Assembly: GCF_008326305.1 (NCBI RefSeq)
Contig: NZ_BIXY01000081.1
Span: forward strand, 1-33,993
Reading direction: 5' to 3'
DNA: 33,993 nt
Source of the DNA: Dictyobacter arantiisoli
GTDB taxonomy: Bacteria > Chloroflexota > Ktedonobacteria > Ktedonobacterales > Ktedonobacteraceae
Shown piece after piece: positions 1 through 10,311 of the stretch (positions are counted from its first letter, which is position 1; each line of letters starts with the position of its first letter). A program made the translations under genes and the position numbers. A model generated the notes under the pieces. The model was not told the origin of the DNA, did no database searches, and saw only the letters and a list, made by a program, of their open reading frames with translations.

Positions 1-128
1 CCTGCGCACTTTTTAGTGTGTGTTGCTGTAAATGTGCATAGCACATTTACAGCAACACACACTAAAAAGATGTTTGAGCACCATCGGTGCGAAAACTCAT
101 GCGCCAGGATGGCGAAGACCATGGAAAT
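1..128. repeat. Variable-stem palindromic element, copy A
   Basis: The core is a perfect inverted repeat: arms 9-37 and 41-69 (29 bp) around a 3-nt loop at 38-40. The arms begin CTTTTTAGT and end ACTAAAAAG. The 5' flank CCTGCGC (1-7) and the 36-nt tail at 69-104, which includes GAGCACC and GAAAACTCATGCGC, recur around a second palindrome near 7347. The tail itself can form a small CACC/GGTG hairpin. The element lies just beyond the 3' end of the sortase gene. Its left boundary may extend outside the window. It could be a bidirectional terminator, a dispersed repeat of the REP/MITE kind, or an RNA element; the sequence alone does not decide. Confidence 0.75.
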
Positions 129-193
129 CAAACACTTTGTAATAAAAAGGAAACTGGTGCGCTATTGAAAGATGAAAAGAGTCTATTAGCCAC

Positions 194-808
194 TCAGGCC
201 ACCTTCTGAGTATAAACAACCAGACGTTGTGAAAATTGATTTTCAGACGGAACCCAGACCCCCAGACAAGTAACGAGATTAAGATAAGAGCCATCCTGTT
301 TACCGAATATCTGATGAAGAGGAGCTTGATCAGGAGCATAGCTAGCCACTTTGGTAACTTTAAAATGAACGGTCAACCCATGCTTATCACGCACATCTAT
401 TCGATCACCGGCATGTAGATCCTTAAGACGCCAGAACACAGCCGGTGCGCCGCCAGTACGATCCAGATGACCATCAATTACCGCACTACCAGCCTGGCCT
501 GGAATAGGACCTTTCTTATACCATCCCACCGCATTCCATTGATTACGGGTTGGCACATCCATCAGACCATCAGGAGTGACCCCTACAGCCTCAATGGGAG
601 CCTTCACACCAATGGCGGGTATAACGAGTTGCGCCCCAGATATTACATCCAGGGAATCAGGAGTAGCACTGGACACGACATGGCTCACCGCAGGGGAAGA
701 CCGATGTTGTGAGGAAAGAATGTGCCTCCACTCCCAAACGCCTACACCAATACTCAGCACGACAAACAGAACGACAACGATATACCAATAACGCTGTTTT
801 ATATGCAT
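194..808 (-). CDS. Membrane-anchored sortase (class D/E/F-like)
   Basis: A 204-residue sortase, a membrane transpeptidase that cleaves LPXTG-like signals and attaches or processes surface proteins. One N-terminal membrane segment spans about residues 8-25, followed by a Ser-rich linker and the sortase barrel from about residue 60. The catalytic triad is visible: His114 in DGHLD, Cys181 in VTCLG and Arg195 in SQRLVV. The ATG at 808 was chosen because AAGGAG lies 11 nt upstream; an in-frame GTG at 829 would place that ribosome site inside the gene. The gene follows the repeat-rich LPLTG protein on the same strand after a gap of about 226 nt, which suggests that protein is its substrate. The exact sortase class is uncertain. 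Confidence 0.9.
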   Translation of the reverse strand: MHIKQRYWYIVVVLFVVLSIGVGVWEWRHILSSQHRSSPAVSHVVSSATPDSLDVISGAQLVIPAIGVKAPIEAVGVTPDGLMDVPTRNQWNAVGWYKKGPIPGQAGSAVIDGHLDRTGGAPAVFWRLKDLHAGDRIDVRDKHGLTVHFKVTKVASYAPDQAPLHQIFGKQDGSYLNLVTCLGVWVPSENQFSQRLVVYTQKVA

Positions 809-1034
809 CGTATTCACACTCCTTTCCACCAGACTCTATGCCTTATTATGACTTGTATAGAGTCTCGTACAGACACAGAACAATTCGCCATCCCATCCGG
901 AGAACCGGAAGAGACGACGAATGTTCAGAACACTGGTACGGTAGGGAATAAGAAGGAACAAAACATGAAACAGATCACTCATCGCCCCTTCCCTTATCCC
1001 TTACCTTCCCAGAAAGCATCAATAACGTCCAACT

Positions 1035-3953
<2,919 letters not shown>

Positions 3954-4107
3954 CACTAAGAACCCTTCTTCCACTATACTGATTACCAAAGAAAGTAGTA
4001 TCTAGCATGAATTGATATGTATCCAATACACTGCAAACTATACCTATGAAGCAGCTACTAATCATGCCAGGTTCAAATCAAGTATACAGAAAGCCACCAA
4101 AAAAAGT

Positions 4108-4171
4108 GCAATCATATATAGAAATAATAGAATCATGTATACGTGATTCTATTATTTCTATATATGATTGC
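4108..4171. repeat. Long perfect palindrome, 28-bp stem
   Basis: The arms at 4108-4135 and 4144-4171 are perfectly complementary (28 bp) around an 8-nt centre containing GTATAC. The element is AT-rich and lies between the surface-protein gene and the divergent fur gene, just upstream of the fur -35 box. In size it resembles the 61-nt palindromes at 9-69 and 7355-7415, but it lacks their CTTTTTAGT ends and conserved tail, so it may be unrelated. Apart from this element and the fur promoter, the 331-nt gap 3954-4284 shows nothing convincing. Confidence 0.9.
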
Positions 4172-4184
4172 TGTATGGGGAAAC

Positions 4185-4213
4185 TTGACAAGTGAAAGAG
4201 TCGGTGGTATATT
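4185..4213 (+). promoter_or_regulatory. Promoter of the fur-family gene
   Basis: TTGACA (4185-4190) and TATATT (4208-4213) are separated by 17 nt. Transcription would start near 4220, so the Fur box lies just downstream of the start. Confidence 0.75.
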
Positions 4214-4231
4214 TCCCACGTCAAGAAAAAT

Positions 4232-4250
4232 GAGAATGATTATCATTATT
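4232..4250. promoter_or_regulatory. Fur box (operator)
   Basis: GAGAATGATTATCATTATT matches the classical 19-bp Fur box (GATAATGATAATCATTATC) at 16 of 19 positions. It sits between the promoter and the start of the fur-family gene, the expected arrangement for autorepression. Confidence 0.85.
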
Positions 4251-4284
4251 AGTACGACCTAAGACAAAGAGGATGTGTAGGACC

Positions 4285-4698
4285 ATGCATGATAGATTGA
4301 ATAAAAATTCTATGGCAGTGCTGAAGATGGTACGTGCCTCGCACAGTCATCCAACAGCATCTGAGGTATATGAGGCAGTACGACAAGAACGACCTCAGAT
4401 TGGGTTGGCGAGCATCTATCGTATCCTGCACAATCTGGTTGAGCAGAACTACATAAAGGAACTCAGACATGGGGACGATACGTGTCGCTATGACGCACAT
4501 ACTGCTCGTCATGATCATGCGATTTGCACACAGTGTGGAGCGTTACTAGATATTCCCATCGATGTAGCACTGCCTCAGGATCTGCTTGAAGCAGCCGCAC
4601 AGGCCACAGGTATTGAGTTTAGCTCGCATGAGCTACGACTCTATGGGCGCTGCCCTACCTGTCAGGGGCAAGCAGTTCAGCACAAAACTGTAGAATAA
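4285..4698 (+). CDS. fur: Fur/PerR-family metal-responsive repressor
   Basis: A 137-residue DNA-binding repressor of the Fur family, the usual length. The N-terminal winged helix is visible at about residues 8-60 (PTASEVYEAVR, IGLASIYRILHNLVE). The dimerisation half carries HDHAICTQCG (Cys81/Cys84) and CPTC (Cys123/Cys126), the structural zinc site seen in Fur, PerR and Zur. With iron or another metal bound it should repress its own promoter and other genes through Fur boxes; the box at 4232-4250 supports this. ATG 4285 was preferred because an AAAGAGG site ends 12 nt upstream; an ATG at 4273 directly abuts that site. The downstream VIT1-like transporter supports an iron role, but a PerR-type peroxide sensor cannot be excluded. 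Confidence 0.9.
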   Translation: MHDRLNKNSMAVLKMVRASHSHPTASEVYEAVRQERPQIGLASIYRILHNLVEQNYIKELRHGDDTCRYDAHTARHDHAICTQCGALLDIPIDVALPQDLLEAAAQATGIEFSSHELRLYGRCPTCQGQAVQHKTVE

Positions 4699-4816
4699 TA
4701 ACTTCTGTTATAGAAAAATAACCATCAAGCCACAGCAGAGCAACGAATGTTCATACAGAAAAAGATGCTCGCACGATTATAGAAACCCAACGCATGAGCA
4801 TTAAGGAGACCACGAG

Positions 4817-5401
4817 ATGGCACAAGAGACAAACGAGTCCAAACGACCCGAGATCATGATCGAACAGGCAGAGAAGGTAACAGTACGTGAAGAGGTAAAC
4901 GCGATTTTTAGCGCATTACGCAATAATGATGATACCTCACATGACTTTCTCCTACGTGTGGTACAGCCAGGTCTGGCAGGCTTAATGGATGGCTCAGTAT
5001 CGACGCTTGCCCCCATTTTCGCGACGGCCTTTGCCACACATAATCCTTTCACAGCCTTCCTGGTAGGTATGGCCTCTGCCACAGGCGCAGGTATCAGTAT
5101 GGCATTCTCCGAAGGTCTCTCGGATGATGGAACACTGACCGGGCGAGGGAGTCCACTGGTACGTGGCACGATTACTGGTCTGATGACATTTATTGGTGGT
5201 TCGCTGCATACATTGCCATTTCTGGTCAAAGATATTCATATCGCCCTGCTACTCGCCTACGTCGTGGTTGCGGTAGAACTGGTTCTTATTGCCGCTATTC
5301 GTCATCGCTATTTCCGCACCCAATGGCTGAAATCAATGATCCAGGTTGTGGGTAGTGGTATCCTTGTCTTCGCGGCAGCTCTGATTTTTGGGAATGCTTA
5401 A
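4817..5401 (+). CDS. VIT1/CCC1-family iron/manganese transporter
   Basis: A 194-residue membrane protein of the vacuolar iron transporter (VIT1/CCC1) family, which moves Fe2+ or Mn2+ across membranes, usually for export or storage. A charged N-terminal cytoplasmic stretch of about 45 residues precedes the core, where PGLAGLMDGSVSTLAP and GAGISMAFSEGLSDDG match the family's first-helix and metal-binding motifs. Three further hydrophobic segments follow, with a basic loop (RHRYFRTQW) before the last. AAGGAG lies 9 nt before ATG 4817. No ferritin-like domain is fused. The gene is 118 nt downstream of the Fur-type repressor on the same strand and may share its iron control, although no second Fur box was seen in the gap. 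Confidence 0.85.
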   Translation: MAQETNESKRPEIMIEQAEKVTVREEVNAIFSALRNNDDTSHDFLLRVVQPGLAGLMDGSVSTLAPIFATAFATHNPFTAFLVGMASATGAGISMAFSEGLSDDGTLTGRGSPLVRGTITGLMTFIGGSLHTLPFLVKDIHIALLLAYVVVAVELVLIAAIRHRYFRTQWLKSMIQVVGSGILVFAAALIFGNA

Positions 5402-5425
5402 GCACCACAACACTTGATAAAATCC

Positions 5426-5460
5426 TTTTGAGCGTCATTGGTGCGAAAGTTCATGTGAGA
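5426..5460 (+). repeat. Degenerate copy of the palindromic-element tail
   Basis: TTTTGAGC, CATTGGTGCGAAA and TTCATG at 5426-5455 match the tail that follows the 29-bp palindromes at 69-104 and 7415-7450, with several substitutions. No palindrome precedes it. It is probably a decayed copy that has lost the stem. Confidence 0.5.
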
Positions 5461-5586
5461 ATACCGCAGAAGAGAGGGGAGTCTGGCGCATTCTGAGTCA
5501 AGGTTGACGCCAATGAGGCATGTACAACGTGTAGCAATGGAAGAGGAATATCATAACAGGCCTCGTGACTATGTAAGGAGCGACAC

Positions 5587-6090
5587 ATGGCACAATCGAA
5601 TTCAGGACCAGCGCTATCCTTTACCATTTCTTCGCTGATCGGCGCTGCGGCAGGTGGCTTCGCAACTATTCCAATGACCATTTTTATGTTAAGCGCCCAT
5701 AAGTTCTTGCCCAACTGGCAAAAAGATGCCCTACCACCCGAAAAGATCACCGGTGAGATGACACAAAGAGCAGATATTACATTACCCAAAACCCAATTAT
5801 TGGGTGCCAGCCTGGTATCCCATCTGGGCTATGGTGCAAGCATGGGCTCCCTTTATATGACCTTTGCCAGCCAATGGAAAATATCCCCGCTGCTCAAAGG
5901 AAGTCTCTTTGGACTGGCTATCTGGGGTGGCAGCTACCTGGGCTGGCTACCAGCCGCTAAATTTGAAGCCGCAGGAACAAATGAGCCATCACAACGCAAT
6001 CTCCTTATGATCATAGCTCATCTCATCTGGGGAAGCGTTACCGCAACGGTCGCCGATAGGCTCATCCATCAACCTGTCACAAATAGCTAG
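5587..6090 (+). CDS. Small membrane protein, possibly DUF1440/YagU-like
   Basis: A 167-residue protein with about four hydrophobic segments: near residues 10-33 (ISSLIGAAAGGFATIPMTIFML), 70-93, 103-121 and 136-155. A PPEKIT motif follows the first helix, a layout that recalls DUF1440/YagU-type inner-membrane proteins, but the match is from memory and weak. AAGGAG lies just upstream of ATG 5587. It is on the same strand as the VIT1-like transporter, 185 nt downstream, so they may be co-regulated. There are no catalytic residues I can recognise and no function is assigned. Confidence 0.65.
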   Translation: MAQSNSGPALSFTISSLIGAAAGGFATIPMTIFMLSAHKFLPNWQKDALPPEKITGEMTQRADITLPKTQLLGASLVSHLGYGASMGSLYMTFASQWKISPLLKGSLFGLAIWGGSYLGWLPAAKFEAAGTNEPSQRNLLMIIAHLIWGSVTATVADRLIHQPVTNS

Positions 6091-6133
6091 AGAATTGCCC
6101 ATCTTCTTACCCGCATAAAACAGGGAGTTTTAA

Positions 6134-6209
6134 GTTGAGCATGGACTCGCCTCTATGCTCAACAAAACAAAGAGTTCGCATTGTATCTCCTGCTTAGAAG
6201 ATACAATGC
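6134..6209 (+). other. Two tandem intergenic hairpins
   Basis: GTTGAGCAT (6134-6142) pairs with ATGCTCAAC (6155-6163), and GCATTGTATCT (6178-6188) pairs with AGATACAATGC (6199-6209). Both stems are perfect, and neither is followed by a T run. They lie about 45-120 nt after the membrane-protein stop in the 359-nt gap before galU and could stabilise or end that transcript. Confidence 0.6.
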
Positions 6210-6348
6210 CCATTTATGTATTCCATAAAGTGGGTGGACAAGGGCCGCACGACCAGAATCGCATCCGAAACGTATACTATACGTAGCACCAGGCTGATAC
6301 TCCTCATCGTTAAGCAGGCAATACAAGTATATTGATCTGATTAACTGA

Positions 6349-6377
6349 TTGACCTTAGAATGTAAATAAAATACAAT
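6349..6377 (+). promoter_or_regulatory. Promoter of galU
   Basis: TTGACC (6349-6354) and TACAAT (6372-6377) are 17 nt apart. The predicted leader of about 65 nt contains a small ACAGGA/TCCTGT hairpin before the AAGGAGG ribosome site. Confidence 0.65.
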
Positions 6378-6449
6378 AAGAAATAGATGAGATGAGACAG
6401 CAACAGGATTATCTTTTCGATATCCTGTGGTTTAATATAAGGAGGACTG

Positions 6450-7319
6450 ATGCGCATTCGTAAAGCAGTATTACCAGTAGCTGGTTTAGGAACACGTGTT
6501 TTACCAGCCACAAAAGTTGTACCGAAAGAACTTTTGCCAATAGTAGATAAACCAACCCTGCAATATGTGGTAGAAGAAGCTGTTGAAGCAGGTATTGAAG
6601 AGATTATTTTTGTCACCAGCCATAGTAAGCATGCTATCGAAGATCATTTCGACGCTTTTCCTGAATTAGAGCAAACACTTGAGCGTAAAGGAAAAAAGAA
6701 AGAACTCGACACGGTCCGTCAGATGCAAAATCTGGCTAGCTATACATCGGTGCGTCAGGCTGAACCCCTCGGCCTGGGACATGCCATCCTGTGCGCCAAA
6801 CGTGCGATAGGCGACGAACCATTTGTCGTTATGCTAGGAGATGAGATTTATACCCCTGAAGAACCATTGCTGGCCCGACTGATTGACATTCACAATCAGC
6901 GTCAGAAATCAGTCATCTCACTCTTCTCCACACCTCGTGAACTCATCCCATCCTATGGCATCGCTTCGGTCAAAGAGTTAGAACCCTATATTTATCAAGT
7001 TCAAGATCTGGTCGAAAAACCCTCCATTGAAGAAGCCCCATCGGATCTGGCGGTCGCAGGGCGCTATGTCGTCACACCAGACATCTTTGAGATTCTTGAG
7101 CGCACAAAGCCCGGTCGCGGCGGCGAAATCCAGTTCACAGACGCGCTACTTGAGCAGGCAAAAGCCGGAAATTGCTACGGCTTCCACTATACAGGCAAGC
7201 GTTATGATATGGGGACGCCGCTGGGATTACTTACAACCTCAATAGCATGGGCGCTACGCAATCCAGCTATTGCACCAGGGTTGCGTGAATATATGAAAGA
7301 CGCCTTACAAGAAGGTTAG
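6450..7319 (+). CDS. galU: UTP--glucose-1-phosphate uridylyltransferase
   Basis: A 289-residue cytosolic nucleotidyltransferase, the usual length for bacterial GalU. It converts UTP and glucose 1-phosphate to UDP-glucose and pyrophosphate, supplying glucosyl donors for polysaccharides, glycolipids and wall glycans. The nucleotide-binding start AVLPVAGLGTRVLPATK and the following PKELLPIVDKPTLQYVVEEA are diagnostic, as are AEPLGLGHAILCA, the metal region VMLGDE, LVEKP and GRGGEIQFTDAL. The N-terminus is complete, with AAGGAGG directly upstream of ATG 6450. Its own promoter (6349-6377) and a GC-rich terminator after the stop make it a likely single-gene unit that converges on the amidohydrolase gene. 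Confidence 0.96.
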   Translation: MRIRKAVLPVAGLGTRVLPATKVVPKELLPIVDKPTLQYVVEEAVEAGIEEIIFVTSHSKHAIEDHFDAFPELEQTLERKGKKKELDTVRQMQNLASYTSVRQAEPLGLGHAILCAKRAIGDEPFVVMLGDEIYTPEEPLLARLIDIHNQRQKSVISLFSTPRELIPSYGIASVKELEPYIYQVQDLVEKPSIEEAPSDLAVAGRYVVTPDIFEILERTKPGRGGEIQFTDALLEQAKAGNCYGFHYTGKRYDMGTPLGLLTTSIAWALRNPAIAPGLREYMKDALQEG

Positions 7320-7331
7320 AGGCACTGGCTG

Positions 7332-7360
7332 GCAGGCGCTTGCGCGCCTGCGCCCTTTTT
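7332..7360 (+). terminator. Intrinsic terminator of galU
   Basis: GCAGGCGC and GCGCCTGC form a perfect 8-bp stem with a TTGC loop, followed by GCCC and five T. The T run is also the start of the 29-bp palindrome arm, so terminator and palindromic element overlap. Confidence 0.75.
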
Positions 7361-7483
7361 AGTATGTGATGGAGAAAAAGTTCTTCGAACTTTTTCTCCA
7401 TCACATACTAAAAAGATATTTGAGCACCGTAGGTGTGAAAACTCATGCGCAAAGACCGTGGAGGTCACGGGAGGCTAACACGT
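7347..7483. repeat. Variable-stem palindromic element, copy B
   Basis: The arms at 7355-7383 and 7387-7415 form a perfect 29-bp stem with a 3-nt loop, the same geometry as copy A at 9-69. CCTGCGC precedes it and the 36-nt tail at 7415-7450 matches copy A at 32 positions. The stems of A and B differ at 7 of 29 positions, each compensated in the other arm. The shared part continues with AAGACC and TGGA. It lies between the convergent galU and amidohydrolase genes. Confidence 0.8.
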
Positions 7484-7484
7484 A

Positions 7485-8678
7485 TTAGAAAAAGTTCAAG
7501 GTCGAGCGAACCAGCATCTCGACAGCAATGGGCAATGCGTCCTCATCCACATTAAAACGGGGATGGTGATGGGGATAGCGCGCATCTTTAGCGGGATTAT
7601 TGGCACCAACAATAAAATAGCAGCCCGGCACCGTATTCAAGAAATACGACATATCATCTCCACCGGTCGTAACAATGTCCTCATTTGTATCCACCTTCTT
7701 CTGACCAACCGTAGCAAGAGCCGCCTGATAAGCCAGTTCAGTTATAGCTGGATCGTTGATGCATGGTGGACAGCTATCATAGGCTTCCACCGTACACGAT
7801 CCCCCCATCGCAGCAGCAATCCCTTGCGCCAACTCGCCAATACGGCGTACCAGGCGTTCCTGTTCCGCAACCGAGAAATAGCGCAACGTGCCATTCATCT
7901 CAACTTCGCCAGGAACAATATTCCCGGCAGTACCAGCATGGATGGTACCAATCGTAAGCACAGCGGGATGGAAAGGAGAAGTTTCACGGCTAATCAACAT
8001 TTGCAGAGCTGTAATAATCTGGGCGGAGATCACAATTGGATCAATCGTTGTCTCGGGCATACCACCGTGACCGCCCTTGCCATAGACCGTCAGACGCAAC
8101 TTATCAGCTCCAGCAAACACAGCGCCCGCGCGCACCCCGACACGTCCCACGGGATAGCCACTGATCAGATGTAATCCAATGACCGCATCCACATCCTGCA
8201 TGATGCCGGCCTCAACCATCGGCCGCGCTCCCGCCACAATCTCTTCTGCGGGCTGAAAGATAAACTTCACATTGCCCTTTAAGTCTGCGCGTCGACGACT
8301 CAAGATATCCGCAACCGTCAGCGCAATCGATGTATGTCCATCGTGTCCACAGGCATGCATCTTCCCGGGCAACTGTGAACGATACTCAATCTCATTCAAT
8401 TCATGAATCGGCAAAGCATCCATATCGGCGCGAATAGCCAGCGTCTTCGCATCTGGACCTGCCGCCGCACCACGTAACAGACCCACCACACCAGTCTGAG
8501 CGATACCAGTTTGGACCTCAAATCCCAGCGACCGCAGACGTTGTGCCACGATACCAGAGGTGCGCACCTCTTCAAAGGCTGTTTCTGGATGTTCATGCAA
8601 ATCGCGGCGCAACGCCACCAGATCCGGCACACGCTCATCGATCTCAGCTTTCAAGCTATCGGGAGGAGATACTTGCAT
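7485..8678 (-). CDS. M20-family amidohydrolase (N-acyl-amino-acid/IAA-conjugate hydrolase type)
   Basis: A 397-residue metal-dependent amidohydrolase of the M20D group, which hydrolyses N-acyl or N-acetyl amino acids and similar amides in the cytosol. The metal and catalytic motifs appear in order: RRDLHEHPE (about 24-32), RADMDALP (83-90), HACGHDGH (108-115, with the group's metal-binding Cys and His), QPAEE (142-146), the dimerisation domain at about 185-295, GGDDMSYF and a C-terminal HHHPRFNVDEDAL. Length and order are typical. ATG 8678 is preceded by AGAAGG. The exact substrate cannot be read from sequence. The 3' end abuts palindromic element B. Confidence 0.93.
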   Translation of the reverse strand: MQVSPPDSLKAEIDERVPDLVALRRDLHEHPETAFEEVRTSGIVAQRLRSLGFEVQTGIAQTGVVGLLRGAAAGPDAKTLAIRADMDALPIHELNEIEYRSQLPGKMHACGHDGHTSIALTVADILSRRRADLKGNVKFIFQPAEEIVAGARPMVEAGIMQDVDAVIGLHLISGYPVGRVGVRAGAVFAGADKLRLTVYGKGGHGGMPETTIDPIVISAQIITALQMLISRETSPFHPAVLTIGTIHAGTAGNIVPGEVEMNGTLRYFSVAEQERLVRRIGELAQGIAAAMGGSCTVEAYDSCPPCINDPAITELAYQAALATVGQKKVDTNEDIVTTGGDDMSYFLNTVPGCYFIVGANNPAKDARYPHHHPRFNVDEDALPIAVEMLVRSTLNFF

Positions 8679-9011
8679 AGAAACCTTCTTTCCTGCGGAG
8701 AGAGCATCGGGAGATCTCCATATCTTCTGTGATCTTGCTGCTCACTGGTAGGCGCGTACCGCAGGAGTAAAAAAGATCAAGGAAGTCTGATACTCTGTTA
8801 AATAGTTCATGATGCTAATTATCGTAACATATACGAAAGCAAACTGGTAGAGGAGAGAAAAGGGTGAAAAGGAAGGATGAAGCAGGCTGGTTTCCATAAG
8901 AGGAAACGGAGTCACGCCCGACTACCGTGGAGGTAACACGTGCATACACCGTCTCCTCCCTCAGGAGAAATGCAGTTCTCAGCTATACATCGATAAACAT
9001 ATATCTAAGAA
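8679..9011. other. Intergenic stretch with element remnant
   Basis: No gene is visible. ACCGTGGAGGTAACACGT at 8924-8941 matches the distal end of palindromic element B (7455-7483) if about 11 nt are deleted, so this may be a remnant. GTTTCC (8890-8895) and GGAAAC (8902-8907) form a small hairpin. Confidence 0.4.
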
Positions 9012-9746
9012 TCAACGTGGGTGGAACGTCTTCCCATCATTGACAAAGAGGAAATCCTGGCTACCGACATGGACAATCAAATTGATTTTACCTTGCTGGT
9101 TGACAGTATTGCCTGTCACGGGAATAAGGTCCTGTCCTGAGCCACTGAGAGGAGGGCCATTGAAGATTCGAGGTTTTGATGTATCGCCACCCGGGAATTC
9201 AATAACTTCGATTTGTCCGTGCAGATTGATAAAGACAAAGTGGGTTGGATGCGCGGTACTATCGTTATGACCAACCACGGCATCGATCTGAGCGGTGCGC
9301 GGATACCCATACGTGATATCTTGCTGGAAGCCCTGCCACCATGAAACCAGAAAAGTCAGACCAACCATCACTACGACGGCGACAATCATGCCAATAATCA
9401 AGGCTGGATTAAAGCGCTTAGAACGACGAGAGTCATTTTGAATTGGATAATCATTGCGTCGCATATCTACCGTTTTGGACGGTCGAACTGCGCGAGAAGC
9501 AGCACTGCCCGTATGTCGAGTTGGATAGACACTTGAAGTTTTAATACTTGAAGTTTTTGTCGTATTACCACTTGACCGACGTCTTTGTATTGAGGATACG
9601 TACTGTTGCTGAAGCAGCAGTGGATCATCTATCGTCTCGTATGGCTTATAGCGGCGAGCGCTACTAGGCATGCGAGTTTCGTAGAGATCATCGCGATCCT
9701 CGACATCGTAATAGGCGGGCTGTCGGCGGGTATAAGTTGTTCCCAT
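9012..9746 (-). CDS. Single-pass membrane protein of unknown function
   Basis: A 244-residue protein I do not recognise. Residues 1-112 are hydrophilic, rich in Arg, Ser, Thr and Tyr and probably disordered and cytoplasmic. One strong membrane helix follows at about 114-136 (ALIIGMIVAVVVMVGLTFLVSWW). The roughly 105-residue outer part is beta-rich, with a repeated pattern in which a short strand (HFVFINLHGQIEVIEF, INLIVHVGSQDFLFV) alternates with loops; this could be a small sensor or binding domain. AAGGAGG precedes ATG 9746 and a good promoter lies at 9797-9824. No neighbour suggests a pathway. Confidence 0.75.
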   Translation of the reverse strand: MGTTYTRRQPAYYDVEDRDDLYETRMPSSARRYKPYETIDDPLLLQQQYVSSIQRRRSSGNTTKTSSIKTSSVYPTRHTGSAASRAVRPSKTVDMRRNDYPIQNDSRRSKRFNPALIIGMIVAVVVMVGLTFLVSWWQGFQQDITYGYPRTAQIDAVVGHNDSTAHPTHFVFINLHGQIEVIEFPGGDTSKPRIFNGPPLSGSGQDLIPVTGNTVNQQGKINLIVHVGSQDFLFVNDGKTFHPR

Positions 9747-9796
9747 TACGATTCCTCCTTCTAGTAGATTTTTTAGAACCTATGTTCTTATTGAGT

Positions 9797-9824
9797 AATA
9801 TAACAGAATAGATAGGCTTGTCAA
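9797..9824 (-). promoter_or_regulatory. Promoter of the membrane-protein gene
   Basis: On the minus strand, TTGACA (9824-9819) and TATATT (9802-9797) are separated by 16 nt, about 50 nt upstream of the start codon. The rest of the 565-nt gap 9747-10311 holds two hairpin structures described separately and no gene I can support. Confidence 0.7.
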
Positions 9825-10074
9825 GTGTTTGGGATTTAGCCACTCTAAACTAGTACTAACTGGTAGAGTAGATATATGTAGTAGATATCACATATGACCC
9901 GGATGAGGACTACCCTGCCTGCATTCAAGCAGGTGTTAATAATAGCGCAAATGAATAAAAGGTGCAAATAAACAACCAATAAGTCCGATCTCTATAGTAC
10001 ATGATGGAAGCACTGGAGGCTATCTAGCATTGATGAGCTTTAAAAATGGAGTGGTAGAATAGGGAAGACAAGAA

Positions 10075-10165
10075 AAAAAAGGAGAGATGTTCCCAATGGA
10101 TCCACTATCTTTATTATCCTCGCAAAGCCGTTTTCCCTACTAGAAGAGAAAGAAGGAACATCTCT
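10075..10165 (-). terminator. Long-loop stem followed by T8 (minus strand)
   Basis: AGAGATGTTCC (10083-10093) pairs perfectly with GGAACATCTCT (10155-10165) across a 61-nt loop. Read on the minus strand, the stem is followed by CC and a run of eight T. It lies downstream of the LysM-CHAP gene and may be a second terminator. The large loop is unusual. Confidence 0.5.
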
Positions 10166-10229
10166 ATTTAGAGTGTAACACAGTATAGAATCGAACAAAA
10201 GCAATGCAGCCAAAGGTATTAGCCGCAAC

Positions 10230-10264
10230 GATCGGTGTGCATGGGCGCTACGCGCACACCGATC
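10230..10264 (-). terminator. Hairpin after LysM-CHAP gene
   Basis: GATCGGTGTGC (10230-10240) and GCACACCGATC (10254-10264) form a perfect 11-bp GC-rich stem 48 nt beyond the stop. There is no T run directly after it; the T8 run lies further on near 10075. Confidence 0.55.
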
Positions 10265-10311
10265 AGAGCTTGACCATCCCAACAATGGTCAATTACCTGT
10301 ATCGGACATCC

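Noticed and set aside
9-69. Inverted terminal repeats of a transposon
   Set aside because: The two arms are separated by only 3 nt, so there is no room for an internal element; no transposase is nearby.
7563-8174. 203-codon plus-strand frame
   Set aside because: It lies wholly antisense to the well-supported M20 amidohydrolase and has no recognisable domain.
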